From Bacillota bacterium (lineage in GTDB: Bacteria > Bacillota_I > Bacilli_A > RFN20 > CAG-826), in the NCBI GenBank assembly GCA_023393065.1, contig JAEWMX010000006.1, forward strand, positions 1 through 64,000: 64,000 nucleotides of DNA, given 5' to 3'. Positions 44,042-53,137 of the stretch are shown in pieces; positions within the stretch are counted from its first letter, which is position 1, and every line of letters starts with the position of its first letter. The position numbers and the translations under genes were made by a program. The notes under the pieces are model-generated. The model saw only the letters and a list, made by a program, of their open reading frames with translations. It had not been told where the DNA came from and ran no database searches.

Positions 44042-45337
44042 ATGTATGAACCAAAGATGAAGTTAACTGCTGAACAGCGGGATATTTTAGCTGGCAAACA
44101 AGGTGAAATTAAGGCCAAAATCATGGAGACGATCGTCATGTTCGGCGACATCTTTGAGGCTCCTAGGCTCGTGCCGGTCACGCATCACGATGGGCACCTC
44201 GTCACATCCTTTGGCATCGGTCTTTTAAAACCCTTGTTTAAGACGATGGACCGCCTTAATGAAGCCGACATCAAAGCTTTAGGAAAGTTTACGGTCGATC
44301 CTCGCCCTCTAGACTACGAAAACGTCAAAGTTAATCTCTTGGAGCGGCTCGTCTTTTCTAAAATCCTCTATAGCCAGCAAAAGCGTTACGAAGGACAATT
44401 GATGAAGGTCGGCTTACGCGACGAGAATGCCTTTACGTGTGCTTGCTACCTTGACGAAGTAGGAAACATTCCAAAGTATGGCGACGTCCTCTCCTGGGCC
44501 GAATCAAGCGCGGTGGTGTACGCGAATTCGATTCTCGGGGCAAGATGCAACCGCAACAGCGGCATGCTCGACTTATTTGGTTCCATCATTGGTTATGTTC
44601 CTGAGTTTGGCTTATTGACCGATGAAGGTCGCAAAGCCAGTTGGAAAGTAATCGTCAAGACGAGTAAGCTTCCCGAAGCGCAAATCCTCGGAAGTGCGAT
44701 TGGCATGAAAGTCATGGAAGATGTTCCTTATGTCGTCGGTCTTGATAAATTCTTGGGCACTGAGCTAAACGAAGATGTCCGCGGATATTTTAAAGATTTC
44801 GGTGCGGCAACCGCCTCCAACGGCGCGGTCGGCCTCTATCACATTGATAATCTGACGCCGGAAGCCAAAAAACTCGCACATAGCTTAATTAAAGAAGACG
44901 CGAAGGAATACATTATTGATGATGCGGAATTCGAACGCATCTATAAGTCATATCCGATCATGTGGAAGAAGAAAGACAAAGAAGGCAACCTCGTTTTTAT
45001 CGGCTGCCCACATCTGACATTCAAGCAAATAAACGACTGGACCGATAAAATTGTCGCCGGATTAAAGGAAACCGGCCGCAAGAAAGTCAAGGTCCGGACG
45101 ATCATGACAACCGCTCCCGATGTCGCGGCGAAGTTTAAAAAGACACCTAAATACAACGAACTAATCGCCACTGGAGTGAAGGTCGCCTCTATTTGTCCTT
45201 TAATGTATACAAACAATCCTCTTACTAAAGTAAGGAGAATCATGACGAGCTCGAATAAACTAAGAACCTATTCAATCGCCCGTTATTACAAAGATCAAGA
45301 GATACTAAATTATCTCGTCGGAAAGGCGGTTAACTAG
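44042..45337 (+). CDS. Aconitase X catalytic subunit (DUF521)
   Basis: 431 residues. It begins with MKLTAEQRDILAGKQGEIKA and carries the aconitase X signature region DENAFTCACYLDEVGNIPKY (about 123-142), followed by WAESSAVVYANSILGARCNR (about 150-169). Cys and Asn residues there bind the iron-sulfur cluster. Known aconitase X enzymes are cis-3-hydroxy-L-proline dehydratase and archaeal phosphomevalonate dehydratase, both removing water from a hydroxy-acid-like substrate. No proline-catabolism or mevalonate genes are adjacent, so the substrate here is open. AGAGGGG stands before the start; the small subunit follows after one base. Confidence 0.85.
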   Translation: MYEPKMKLTAEQRDILAGKQGEIKAKIMETIVMFGDIFEAPRLVPVTHHDGHLVTSFGIGLLKPLFKTMDRLNEADIKALGKFTVDPRPLDYENVKVNLLERLVFSKILYSQQKRYEGQLMKVGLRDENAFTCACYLDEVGNIPKYGDVLSWAESSAVVYANSILGARCNRNSGMLDLFGSIIGYVPEFGLLTDEGRKASWKVIVKTSKLPEAQILGSAIGMKVMEDVPYVVGLDKFLGTELNEDVRGYFKDFGAATASNGAVGLYHIDNLTPEAKKLAHSLIKEDAKEYIIDDAEFERIYKSYPIMWKKKDKEGNLVFIGCPHLTFKQINDWTDKIVAGLKETGRKKVKVRTIMTTAPDVAAKFKKTPKYNELIATGVKVASICPLMYTNNPLTKVRRIMTSSNKLRTYSIARYYKDQEILNYLVGKAVN

Positions 45338-45338
45338 C

Positions 45339-45779
45339 ATGAAAGAATTCAAAGGTAGAGTTATCGCTCCCGGTTACTTTAAGGGCGAAGCTATCGTCTC
45401 TCATCAAGGCGTCAACACTTTAGCGACCTTTCAAAAGAGCGCTTTAAAAAACGCTAAAGAAGTTTTAGCCTCTGATCAAAACAATCCCGACATCTTTGAA
45501 AAGAACATCACCGGCAAAGCTTTGTGCCTACCAATTACGATCGGTTCCACAACCGGCGGCCTCGTTATTCAGACCGTTTGCTCAATGGGCATTAATCCCG
45601 CTTGCTTCCTCTTTAGCGAGCACATCGATAGCCTTGCCGCAAGCGGCATCGTCCTCGCTCGCATATGGGAAGACAGCAAAGTCATCGCCATTGATAAACT
45701 TGGCAAAGAATTCTTGGATACAGTCAAAACCGGCGACATCATAGAAGTTAAAGAAGACGGGACTGTCGCCATATTTTAG
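45339..45779 (+). CDS. Aconitase X swivel-domain subunit (DUF126)
   Basis: 146 residues forming the swivel domain that closes over the active site. Features are FKGRVIAPGYFKGEAIVSHQ at the N-terminus, NITGKALCLPITIGSTTGG (about 52-70; the GS-x-x-G loop provides the catalytic serine in relatives) and GINPACFLFSEHIDSLAASG (about 83-102). Separate large and small subunits are the usual bacterial/archaeal arrangement. It begins one base after the large-subunit stop and must be co-translated with it. Confidence 0.85.
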   Translation: MKEFKGRVIAPGYFKGEAIVSHQGVNTLATFQKSALKNAKEVLASDQNNPDIFEKNITGKALCLPITIGSTTGGLVIQTVCSMGINPACFLFSEHIDSLAASGIVLARIWEDSKVIAIDKLGKEFLDTVKTGDIIEVKEDGTVAIF

Positions 45780-45838
45780 TTATCATTTTGTTTTTGCTAC
45801 CGCTCGAATCGCTGATATAGCTATTTTTTGATATCTTG

Positions 45839-45896
45839 TTGACAGTTATTTTTGGCAATGCTACCTTTAAGTTGTAAGGTGTGAGCAACTACTCAC
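45839..45896 (+). promoter_or_regulatory. Promoter and putative operator before the aminotransferase
   Basis: TTGACA (45839-45844) is followed after 17 bases by the weak -10 TACCTT. Immediately downstream lies the inverted repeat GTGAG-N6-CTCAC (45881-45896), placed to block transcription. The TetR-like protein encoded at 48482 is the obvious candidate binder. A strong AAGGAG ends the leader. Confidence 0.5.
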
Positions 45897-45917
45897 GAGA
45901 TATATAAGGAGATAAGC

Positions 45918-47402
45918 ATGGCCTATAACGGTTTTGGCATCGATGAATACCTAGATGCGTCTTTCGTCACGAAACAATTAGATGAACTAATTAAAAAACC
46001 AGTCTACTCAATCAAGAAAGAACATCTTACCGACTATGTCGAAAACTACTTTAATAAGAAATGTTTAAAGTCTAAAGAAATGATTGGCCTCGCCAAAGAG
46101 ATTATTCCCGGCGGCGTTCAACACAACCTAGCCTTTAACTACCCATTCCCCATCGTCATCACCAAAGCCGAAGGCGCGAAACTCTATGACATCGACGGAA
46201 ACGAATACTTCGATTTGCTTCAAGCCGGGGGACCGACCATCATCGGCAGCAACGATCCCGTAGTTAGAGATAAAGTCATCAACCTCTTAAATACATGCGG
46301 GCCATCCACTGGTCTATTTCATGAGTACGAATACAAATTAGCGAAGAAAATATCGGAGATGTTTCCATCTGTGGAACGCTTTCGGATGCTCGGTTCCGGC
46401 ACGGAAGCGTGCATGGTCGCCGTCCGCATCGCCAGATTAAAAACCAAACATAAAAATATTCTAAAAATGGGCGGAGCCTATCACGGCTGGTCCGATCAGC
46501 TCGCCTATGGCCTCCGCATTCCGGGAACGAAAGGCATCATGGCCAAAGGCATACCCGGATTTGTCTTTAAACACACTAAGGAATTCTTTCCAAATGACCT
46601 GAAAGATTTAGAAAGAAAACTGCGTCTTAATAAATTAAGCGGGGGCACGGCCGCTATCTTCATCGAACCGGTCGGGCCGGAAAGTGGAACGCGGCCGTTG
46701 TCTAAAGAATTTATTAAAGGAACGGAAAGATTAGCTAAAAAATACGGCGCCTTACTGATCTTCGACGAAGTCGTCACCGGTTTTAGAATCGGTCCAAGCG
46801 GCGCGCAAGGCTATTTTGGCGTCGATCCCGACCTGACGATATTTGGAAAGATTGTGGCTGGTGGATACCCGGGTGCCGGTGGCATCGGAGGGCACAAAGA
46901 TGCCATGGCCTATCTCGGCGCCGGTCTTGATTCATCGGGCAAAAAAGTGCCTAAGGCTTTATGTGGTGGTACTTTAGCGGCAACCCCCATTTCCTGCGTT
47001 GCCGGCTATTACACTTTATGCGAAATTCAAAAACGGAACGCCTGCGAAGTGGCAGGCAAAATGGGCGACCGACTGACTAGAGGTTTACAAGCATTAGTGA
47101 AGAAGTACGATTTGCCGTTCGTAGTATTTAACCAGGGTTCTATCGTCCACCTCGACAATGCCGGGACGATGCACTTTGTCATCAACTGGAAGAAGCCGTG
47201 GACGATTCCCAACATTTTGAAAGAAACCGGAATCCGACAAAGAGAGATGGAACATATGGGCGCGGCATACATGGCCGAAGGTATCGTCACCCTCGCGGGA
47301 ACGCGCCTTTACACAAGTGCCGCATACACCGAAGAGATGATTGACGAAGTCTTAACTCGTTTTGAGAGAGTCTTCGCCAAATGCGGCAAATTAGGAGAAT
47401 AA
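45918..47402 (+). CDS. Class III pyridoxal-phosphate aminotransferase, glutamate-1-semialdehyde mutase-like
   Basis: 494 residues, about 60 longer at the N-terminus than HemL. The fold-type I landmarks are GGVQHNLAFNYPFPIVI, DGNEYFDLLQAGGPTIIGSN, RMLGSGTEACMVAVRIAR and GAYHGWSDQ. They continue with LLIFDEVVTGFRIGPSGAQG (Asp to pyridine nitrogen) and TIFGKIVAGGYP, whose Lys should hold the cofactor. The cluster has no tetrapyrrole genes, so a catabolic aminotransferase or aminomutase is more likely than heme synthesis. It heads its own transcription unit with a putative operator and is followed after 7 bases by the aldolase gene. Confidence 0.85.
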   Translation: MAYNGFGIDEYLDASFVTKQLDELIKKPVYSIKKEHLTDYVENYFNKKCLKSKEMIGLAKEIIPGGVQHNLAFNYPFPIVITKAEGAKLYDIDGNEYFDLLQAGGPTIIGSNDPVVRDKVINLLNTCGPSTGLFHEYEYKLAKKISEMFPSVERFRMLGSGTEACMVAVRIARLKTKHKNILKMGGAYHGWSDQLAYGLRIPGTKGIMAKGIPGFVFKHTKEFFPNDLKDLERKLRLNKLSGGTAAIFIEPVGPESGTRPLSKEFIKGTERLAKKYGALLIFDEVVTGFRIGPSGAQGYFGVDPDLTIFGKIVAGGYPGAGGIGGHKDAMAYLGAGLDSSGKKVPKALCGGTLAATPISCVAGYYTLCEIQKRNACEVAGKMGDRLTRGLQALVKKYDLPFVVFNQGSIVHLDNAGTMHFVINWKKPWTIPNILKETGIRQREMEHMGAAYMAEGIVTLAGTRLYTSAAYTEEMIDEVLTRFERVFAKCGKLGE

Positions 47403-47409
47403 ATCCTCT

Positions 47410-48471
47410 ATGGACGAACAACTCATTCAGAAAGCCAAAGAGCTCGTTATCGAAGCCGGTTTAAAACTCGTTAAATCCGGACTAGTAGCGAGAACCTGGG
47501 GTAACATTTCCGCACGCGTTTCTGACACGCATTTTGTCATTACACCCAAAGGGCGAGGATATGAAACATTAAAACCCCGAGATATCGTCTTATTAAAAAT
47601 AAGCGATTGCTCTTACGAAGGCGACATAAAGCCATCGAGTGAAAAAGGCATTCATGCGGCGGTTTATCGCTATCGCCAAGATGTCAACTTTGTGATTCAT
47701 ACGCATCAACTTAATGCCTCGGTCTTAAGCGTCCTTGGCGAAGGACTGCATGTCAGCAAAGAATATAACGACATTTTAAAAGACTTTGTGCCGAATGCCG
47801 CATATGGCATCTCTTCGACGAAGAAATTGGCCAAGAATGCCGCGAAAGCCATCAGAGACAATCCTAATAGCGTCGCTTTTCTATTAAGATCGCATGGAGC
47901 GGTCAGCGTTGGTACTTCCATGGAAGAAGCGTTTAACCGCGCCTTTGCATTAGAGCAAGCCGCGGAGAAAGAAATATACCGTTTAACAGATGTGACTTCT
48001 TTTGAGGAACTTCGCAACAAGTATATTCGCCAGTTTGTCGCAGAAGTAAACTTTACCCCTCGGTCCATCAAAGATATCGCGATTCCGGATGATATCGTTA
48101 GACTTAGCAAATATCGTCACATCATCTATGATGATAATCTTGACATCGCGGCTGTCAGCGCGACCGGGAAAACCATTCATCCCTACATTGATGATGTCGC
48201 CCAGATCATCGGTACTTCGATTCGCAGTGGTAAAATAGAAGAAGCAATAAACAATCTTAAAGGGCGGGATGCGGTATTAATTAAGGGAGCTGGCGCAATC
48301 TGTGTCGGCGCAAACGAAAGCGAAGCGCAAGCCGTGGCGATGATTCTCCATAAGGAGTGCTTGTGCGAGATGCTTGTCGCATTGACAAATAAAGGCCGCT
48401 CATTAGGCAAAATCGACAGCTGGTTACAAAGACTCGTCTACACTCGTAAATATTCCAAATTAAAAGGATAG
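47410..48471 (+). CDS. Class II aldolase/adducin-like protein with second degenerate domain
   Basis: 353 residues. The first domain (about 1-215) is a full class II aldolase fold: VARTWGNISARVSDTHFVIT, SSEKGIHAAVYR with the acid residue, FVIHTHQLNAS with the zinc HxH, and LLRSHGAVSVGTSMEEAFNR with the third His. The remaining 130 residues look like a second, incomplete copy: HIIYDDNLDIAAVSATGK, then AVLIKGAGAICVGANESEAQ, where the zinc histidine is replaced. Relatives cleave or epimerise sugar phosphates such as fuculose- or ribulose-phosphate. The FGGY kinase downstream could supply the phosphate ester. Confidence 0.78.
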   Translation: MDEQLIQKAKELVIEAGLKLVKSGLVARTWGNISARVSDTHFVITPKGRGYETLKPRDIVLLKISDCSYEGDIKPSSEKGIHAAVYRYRQDVNFVIHTHQLNASVLSVLGEGLHVSKEYNDILKDFVPNAAYGISSTKKLAKNAAKAIRDNPNSVAFLLRSHGAVSVGTSMEEAFNRAFALEQAAEKEIYRLTDVTSFEELRNKYIRQFVAEVNFTPRSIKDIAIPDDIVRLSKYRHIIYDDNLDIAAVSATGKTIHPYIDDVAQIIGTSIRSGKIEEAINNLKGRDAVLIKGAGAICVGANESEAQAVAMILHKECLCEMLVALTNKGRSLGKIDSWLQRLVYTRKYSKLKG

Positions 48472-48481
48472 GAGCCAAACC

Positions 48482-49138
48482 ATGTTACAGAAACTGACCA
48501 AAGAAAAGATCGACGAGATTCTCGAGACGGGTATTAATGAGTTTGCCGAACATGGTTTAGACCGCGCGAATATTAATGTCATTGCCAAGAAAGCCGGCAT
48601 CAGCGTCGGCGTTCTTTATAAATATTATAAAGACAAGGAAGTTTTCTTTCTGGCCTGTCTCGATAAGAGTTTAACTGTGCTCGAGGAAGTTATCGCCGAA
48701 GTCTTAATCGGAGAAGCTAAACTTCTAAATCGCGCGGAGAGAATCATTCGTGCGGTCCAGAAGTATACTCGCAAACACGTCAACTACACGAAGATGTATA
48801 ACTCGATAACGGTTGGAAGCAACAAGCGCTTTGCCCCCGAACTCGCTAAGCGCATCGAAGGCATGACCTCGACTATTTATCGCGAGTTCATAAGCGGCGC
48901 GATGCGCGATGGCGATATTCGGCAAGATATCGATCCGCAGATGTTCGCTTTCTTCTTTGATAGCCTCCTGATGATCATGCAGTTCTCCTACAGCTGCGAA
49001 TACTACATGGAGCGCTATAAAATTTACTGCGGCGACGATATTTTTAAAGAAGACGAGCGAGTCGTGCGCGAGTTTTTAAAATTCGTCGAATCGGCTTTTA
49101 CCTTTGAGCGTAGCGAAATCACTCATAAACCCAAGTAG
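48482..49138 (+). CDS. TetR family transcriptional regulator
   Basis: 218 residues. The N-terminal helix-turn-helix (about 10-55) is typical: ILETGINEFAEHGLDRANIN, then KKAGISVGVLYKYYKDKEVF. The C-terminal ligand domain is helical and hydrophobic, with no recognisable specificity. It is encoded within the aconitase X/aminotransferase cluster, behind AGGAG, and probably represses it. The inverted repeat at 45881-45896 is a candidate operator. Confidence 0.88.
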   Translation: MLQKLTKEKIDEILETGINEFAEHGLDRANINVIAKKAGISVGVLYKYYKDKEVFFLACLDKSLTVLEEVIAEVLIGEAKLLNRAERIIRAVQKYTRKHVNYTKMYNSITVGSNKRFAPELAKRIEGMTSTIYREFISGAMRDGDIRQDIDPQMFAFFFDSLLMIMQFSYSCEYYMERYKIYCGDDIFKEDERVVREFLKFVESAFTFERSEITHKPK

Positions 49139-49157
49139 AGAAACGAGGTAAGCGCGC

Positions 49158-50750
49158 ATGAAATATGTCATCGCCTACGATATCGGCACGACCGGAGTTA
49201 AAACTTGTCTTTTCGGTATCGATAAGACCATTACTTTGATTACGAGCGCGCATCAAGGCTACGGCCTTTATCTTTTAGATAACGGCGGCGCCGAACAAAA
49301 CGTCGATGAGTGGTGGAAGGCCATGGCGGAGACGACTGCCAAACTATTTTTAAATAATGAAGTCAAGCCAGTCGATATCGCCGGCATTTCATTTTGCTCG
49401 CAGATGCAAGGACTTGTCTTAGTCGACGAACACGGCAAAGCCTTACGCCCAGCGATGAGCTACATGGATCAAAGATCGAAACAAGAGCTCAAAGACGGTA
49501 TGGGTGGTGGTCTAGAACTCGATGGCGCTAACATCTTTAAACTGCTTAAAAGCCTTCGCATTACCAAAGCCGCGTCCTTGAGCGTTAAAGACCCTTTATG
49601 GAAATACAAATGGGTTGAAAAGAACGAACCTGATGTTTTTCAAAAGACCCATAAGTGGTTGGATGTTAAGGAATACTTAATAGCCCGAGCCACAAAACGC
49701 TTCATCATGACCCCTGACTCGGCCTATTCGACTTTCCTTTATGACACTCGGAAAGGTCATGAAGGTTGGAGCAAAGCGCTGTGTCGGACCTTCGGCGTCA
49801 AGATGGAGCACCTCCCGACAATTATGAAAGCCACCGATATCGTCGGTGGGCTCACAAAAGAAGCTGCCAGCGAATTGGGACTGGTGGCCGGTACGCCCGT
49901 CTTTGGGGGTGGTGGTGATGCCACCTTAATCGGCATCGGAGCGGGAGCCGTCAATGTCGGCGAGACGCATATTTATTCCGGAACCTCGGGTTGGGTGTCG
50001 ACAATCCTTGATAAGCAGGTCGTCGATATCGAATCGATGATCGCCTCAGTCGTCGCCGTCGAAGACCAGCGCTTTAATTATTTTGCCGAGATGGAAACGG
50101 CCGGCAAGTGCCTCGAATGGGTTAAAGACCATCTAGCCTTGGACGAGATTGGCATCTATCTTGAAAAGAAAGACATCACTTGCGATAAAGAAAAAATCTA
50201 TACGAGTCTATATGACTATTTGACCGAGACCGTCAAGAAAGCTATCCCTGGTTCAGGAGGCGTTATCTTTACGCCGTGGCTTCATGGAAATCGCTGTCCT
50301 TTCGAAGATCCTAATTCGGCAGGCATGTTCTTCAACATTCGCCTAGAAACCGGTAAAACCGAACTAATTAGAGCCGTTTTAGAGGGAATTTGCTTCCATT
50401 TGCGGTGGATGCTCGAATGCCAAGATAAGAAAATCAAGACCTCTCGAGTAATTCGTTTTGTCGGTGGAGGAGCCTTATCAAAAGTCACGAATCAGATGCT
50501 CGCTGACATCACCGGAAGGACAATCGAAGTCGTCGAAAAGCCGCAAAATGTCGGAGCCGTCGGAGCGGCCGCCGTCATCGGCGTCGGCCTCGGCATCATT
50601 CAAGATATCAAGCAAATAAAAGACTTCATTCCAGTCGTCGGTGTCTACGAGCCAAACGGCGAATGCAAAGCCATATACGATAAGAATTATTCTGTGTTTA
50701 AAAAAATCTATAAAGCCAATAAGCATTTGTTCAAAGAACTGAATGGATAG
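49158..50750 (+). CDS. FGGY family carbohydrate kinase, xylulokinase-like
   Basis: 530 residues. The N-terminal phosphate-binding motif is IAYDIGTTGVKTCLFGIDK, with GGAEQNVDEWWKAM typical of the family. ISFCSQMQGLVLVDEHGK and YMDQRS belong to the sugar-binding lobe. The second lobe has GGGGDATLIGIGAGAVNVGE, SGTSGW and the ATP-binding FVGGGALSKVTNQMLADITG, ending in VGAVGAAAVIGVGLG. It should phosphorylate a sugar, polyol or related hydroxy acid with ATP. The exact substrate is not predictable. It is probably co-transcribed with the TetR gene (GAGGTAAG site before the ATG). Confidence 0.88.
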   Translation: MKYVIAYDIGTTGVKTCLFGIDKTITLITSAHQGYGLYLLDNGGAEQNVDEWWKAMAETTAKLFLNNEVKPVDIAGISFCSQMQGLVLVDEHGKALRPAMSYMDQRSKQELKDGMGGGLELDGANIFKLLKSLRITKAASLSVKDPLWKYKWVEKNEPDVFQKTHKWLDVKEYLIARATKRFIMTPDSAYSTFLYDTRKGHEGWSKALCRTFGVKMEHLPTIMKATDIVGGLTKEAASELGLVAGTPVFGGGGDATLIGIGAGAVNVGETHIYSGTSGWVSTILDKQVVDIESMIASVVAVEDQRFNYFAEMETAGKCLEWVKDHLALDEIGIYLEKKDITCDKEKIYTSLYDYLTETVKKAIPGSGGVIFTPWLHGNRCPFEDPNSAGMFFNIRLETGKTELIRAVLEGICFHLRWMLECQDKKIKTSRVIRFVGGGALSKVTNQMLADITGRTIEVVEKPQNVGAVGAAAVIGVGLGIIQDIKQIKDFIPVVGVYEPNGECKAIYDKNYSVFKKIYKANKHLFKELNG

Positions 50751-50765
50751 GCAAAGGAGCAAGCT

Positions 50766-51251
50766 ATGACATCAGAGCGCAAAAAAGAAGTTATTCGGGC
50801 CGTTAAGTTTTTACTCTTCTCAATCTCGGCAGGAGTCGTTCAGATTTTATCCTTCACCTTGCTCAACGAAGTTATTTTCGTCGATGGTGGCGAGGTTGGT
50901 TACTGGCTATCTTATCTGATCGCCTTGGTCCTCTCCGTCATCTGGAACTTTACTTTTAATCGTCGGTTCACCTTTAAATCGGCATCTAATGTTCCGATCG
51001 CCATGCTGCTGGTCTTTGCCTACTATGCCGTCTTTGCCCCTTTATCGACGCTTCTGGAATGGTGGCTTTGCGATCTCAACGGTTGGGACGAATACTTGGT
51101 TCTCGCCATCAACATGGTCATTAATTTTGTTACTGAGTTTTTATACCAGAGATTTGTCGTTTTCCGCAAATCGCTCGATACGAATGTCGCCGCTGAAAAA
51201 GAAAAAGTAAAAAGCGATTCTTCTCTAGAAGATGAAAAGCCAGTCGAGTAA
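50766..51251 (+). CDS. GtrA family membrane protein
   Basis: 161 residues, four hydrophobic helices (about 10-125). The family's landmarks are FLLFSISAGVVQILSF near the N-terminus, WNFTFNRRFTFKS and a C-terminal NFVTEFLYQRFVVFRKS. GtrA-like proteins are thought to flip lipid-linked sugars (undecaprenyl-phosphate glucose) or to be general membrane proteins of glycosylation loci. A charged tail rich in Lys/Glu/Ser follows. It lies 15 bases behind the kinase gene and converges with the channel gene, leaving one base between the two. Confidence 0.85.
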   Translation: MTSERKKEVIRAVKFLLFSISAGVVQILSFTLLNEVIFVDGGEVGYWLSYLIALVLSVIWNFTFNRRFTFKSASNVPIAMLLVFAYYAVFAPLSTLLEWWLCDLNGWDEYLVLAINMVINFVTEFLYQRFVVFRKSLDTNVAAEKEKVKSDSSLEDEKPVE

Positions 51252-51252
51252 T

Positions 51253-53064
51253 CTATTTGGCGACGACGATTAATTTTGTAGTAGGCTCGATTAACAAATA
51301 TATTTTGGCGTCTAGGTTTTCAGTGAAAAGCTTGACGTTATATTGCATTGAATCGCCTTTTTCTTCGTTGACAATCCCGATGACAATATATGGATCTTCG
51401 GGATTTTGTTCATAAAATGAACGCACGAGGTGAGAAGGAGTTTCAAAGACGTATTGTTGCCGATCTTCAAAGGCGATGAGCTCGGAAGCTTCGTGAATAT
51501 ACATCTCGTATGATTCTTCGCTCGATGATTCTTCATCATACGTAAAGAGGTCTTCGATAAATGGATAGAAAATTGGATTCTTGCTCGTTTGCGAGATGAT
51601 GCGGCTGATGTAGCGATTGGTGAGAATCGAATACTTGATGCCGTATCTCGTCGTAATCTGGGCGTTGCGAGGATTGACTAGTTCGATGATTAACGAAGTA
51701 GCGCTTTCTTTGGCCACTAAAGAAATCTTGAGCAGGTTGGTGATGGCTTTCGAGTCGGGGTCCCCACATAGGTTGTTGTCGCTTGAGGCTAAGAGGATGA
51801 CTTTGCTGTAGCGGCCTTCGCGGATATCTTTAATAATCGCTTCGCTGATATCGGCCTGCTGCTCGACATGGATTTTGTTGCCGCTATCGAGAGCGTATTT
51901 TTTAAGGCTGTCGACGATAAAATAACTCTTTGCGTTATCGCCGATGATCAAGACGTCGCGATGAGTGAGCGGCGTCTGCCTCTCTTCGAATTTTAGTTTG
52001 ACTAAAGCCGGGAGCTCGATGTCGCTATCTCTTTTTTTGGATACATCTTTTTTATTATCGGCCATCACAAGGAGATAATCTTCTCCACCGATCTTCTTTT
52101 GAAAGACGGGAAGGGCGTGAGAGTGTTCCTTTAAATATTCTTGGATTGTGCCTTTGCCCTTTTCGGTGTAGAAATCCGCTCCGCTAAAGCCGAGCAGTTC
52201 GCCATAGATATCGCTCAAGTAAGGAAACACCATCGTCTGGGCGATGATGAAACCCATGATGGCGGTTTGATTGATGAAGACGATCTTCCCGGTCTCATGG
52301 CTGTTATTTCCGGTAAAACCGGACTTGATCAATGCGTCGGTATCGGCATTCGACACTTCGACGACGACCGTTTGGTCCTTAGTCGGCTTTAAAAGCATCA
52401 AGATTTTCAAGACATCGATGTCGTTATCGCTCAATGATTCATAGCGATTTGCGTTTAAGATAATAATGCTATCGGCCTTGGAGACGTCGGCCCAGTCGAG
52501 ATCGGCACCCGATAAAGGGTCGCCTTGTAAGACGAAGTAGCGAAGTTTGCGGCCGGGATTTTTAATGCCGTTATTGAAGAAGCTCTCTTTAATAGCTTTT
52601 TCGGCTTCGGCGCGCGGCTTGTCCGAGAGGATAACGACTGTCGTCGGTTCCGTGTCGTAATAGTAGCTGACGAGAATCTCGCCGACTTCGCTGCTCCAAT
52701 TAAGAATCAAAATGTGGTTGCTGACGCGAAGTTTACCTGTGCCGCTTCTTATCGTGTCGAGGAAGTCCATCAGCAAAGCTGAGAAGAAGGCGATGATGCC
52801 ACCGTTGACGCTGATCATGGCGGTGAGGACGACGATCATCGAAAGGATTTTGACGGCATTGCTGCCTTCGTTAGTGTAAAACCCGGGATCGAGGAACCAT
52901 GTTATCGCCAATTCGGAAAAGGCGTCCCAGATCGTGGCATAGCCACCGATGCCAAAGAAGACGATTAGAGTCGCCACGATCATCAAGAGCAAATTGAAGG
53001 TAATTAGAATTAACAGAAAAAACAGGCGTGGATGCTTGTGGCGAAGATGGTTTAAATTATTCAT
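51253..53064 (-). CDS. CASTOR/POLLUX-type ion channel protein with RCK-like domains
   Basis: 603 residues. Three N-terminal hydrophobic helices (about 12-110) enclose a pore-like segment. The run MDFLDTIRSGTGKLRVSNH leads to HILILNWSSEVGEILVSYYY, the first RCK/TrkA-N-like nucleotide-binding fold, with DSIIILNANRYESLSDNDID further on. A second such fold (about 355-480) has VLIIGDNAKSYFIVDSLKKY. This follows the CASTOR/POLLUX (DUF1012) pattern, whose plant members are nuclear-envelope calcium-regulated channels. Bacterial homologs are poorly studied and ion selectivity cannot be inferred. It follows the ABC transporter operon, separated by a terminator. Confidence 0.78.
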   Translation of the reverse strand: MNNLNHLRHKHPRLFFLLILITFNLLLMIVATLIVFFGIGGYATIWDAFSELAITWFLDPGFYTNEGSNAVKILSMIVVLTAMISVNGGIIAFFSALLMDFLDTIRSGTGKLRVSNHILILNWSSEVGEILVSYYYDTEPTTVVILSDKPRAEAEKAIKESFFNNGIKNPGRKLRYFVLQGDPLSGADLDWADVSKADSIIILNANRYESLSDNDIDVLKILMLLKPTKDQTVVVEVSNADTDALIKSGFTGNNSHETGKIVFINQTAIMGFIIAQTMVFPYLSDIYGELLGFSGADFYTEKGKGTIQEYLKEHSHALPVFQKKIGGEDYLLVMADNKKDVSKKRDSDIELPALVKLKFEERQTPLTHRDVLIIGDNAKSYFIVDSLKKYALDSGNKIHVEQQADISEAIIKDIREGRYSKVILLASSDNNLCGDPDSKAITNLLKISLVAKESATSLIIELVNPRNAQITTRYGIKYSILTNRYISRIISQTSKNPIFYPFIEDLFTYDEESSSEESYEMYIHEASELIAFEDRQQYVFETPSHLVRSFYEQNPEDPYIVIGIVNEEKGDSMQYNVKLFTENLDAKIYLLIEPTTKLIVVAK

Positions 53065-53137
53065 AATAGCGCCCCCAGAGTGGTACGGTTTAGTTTAATT
53101 GTAATACGACCATGAAAACTATGTATATACGACTTGA

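Noticed and set aside
45918..47402. Calling the aminotransferase HemL (heme synthesis)
   Set aside because: It has a roughly 60-residue N-terminal extension and no tetrapyrrole genes nearby; its neighbours are catabolic in type.
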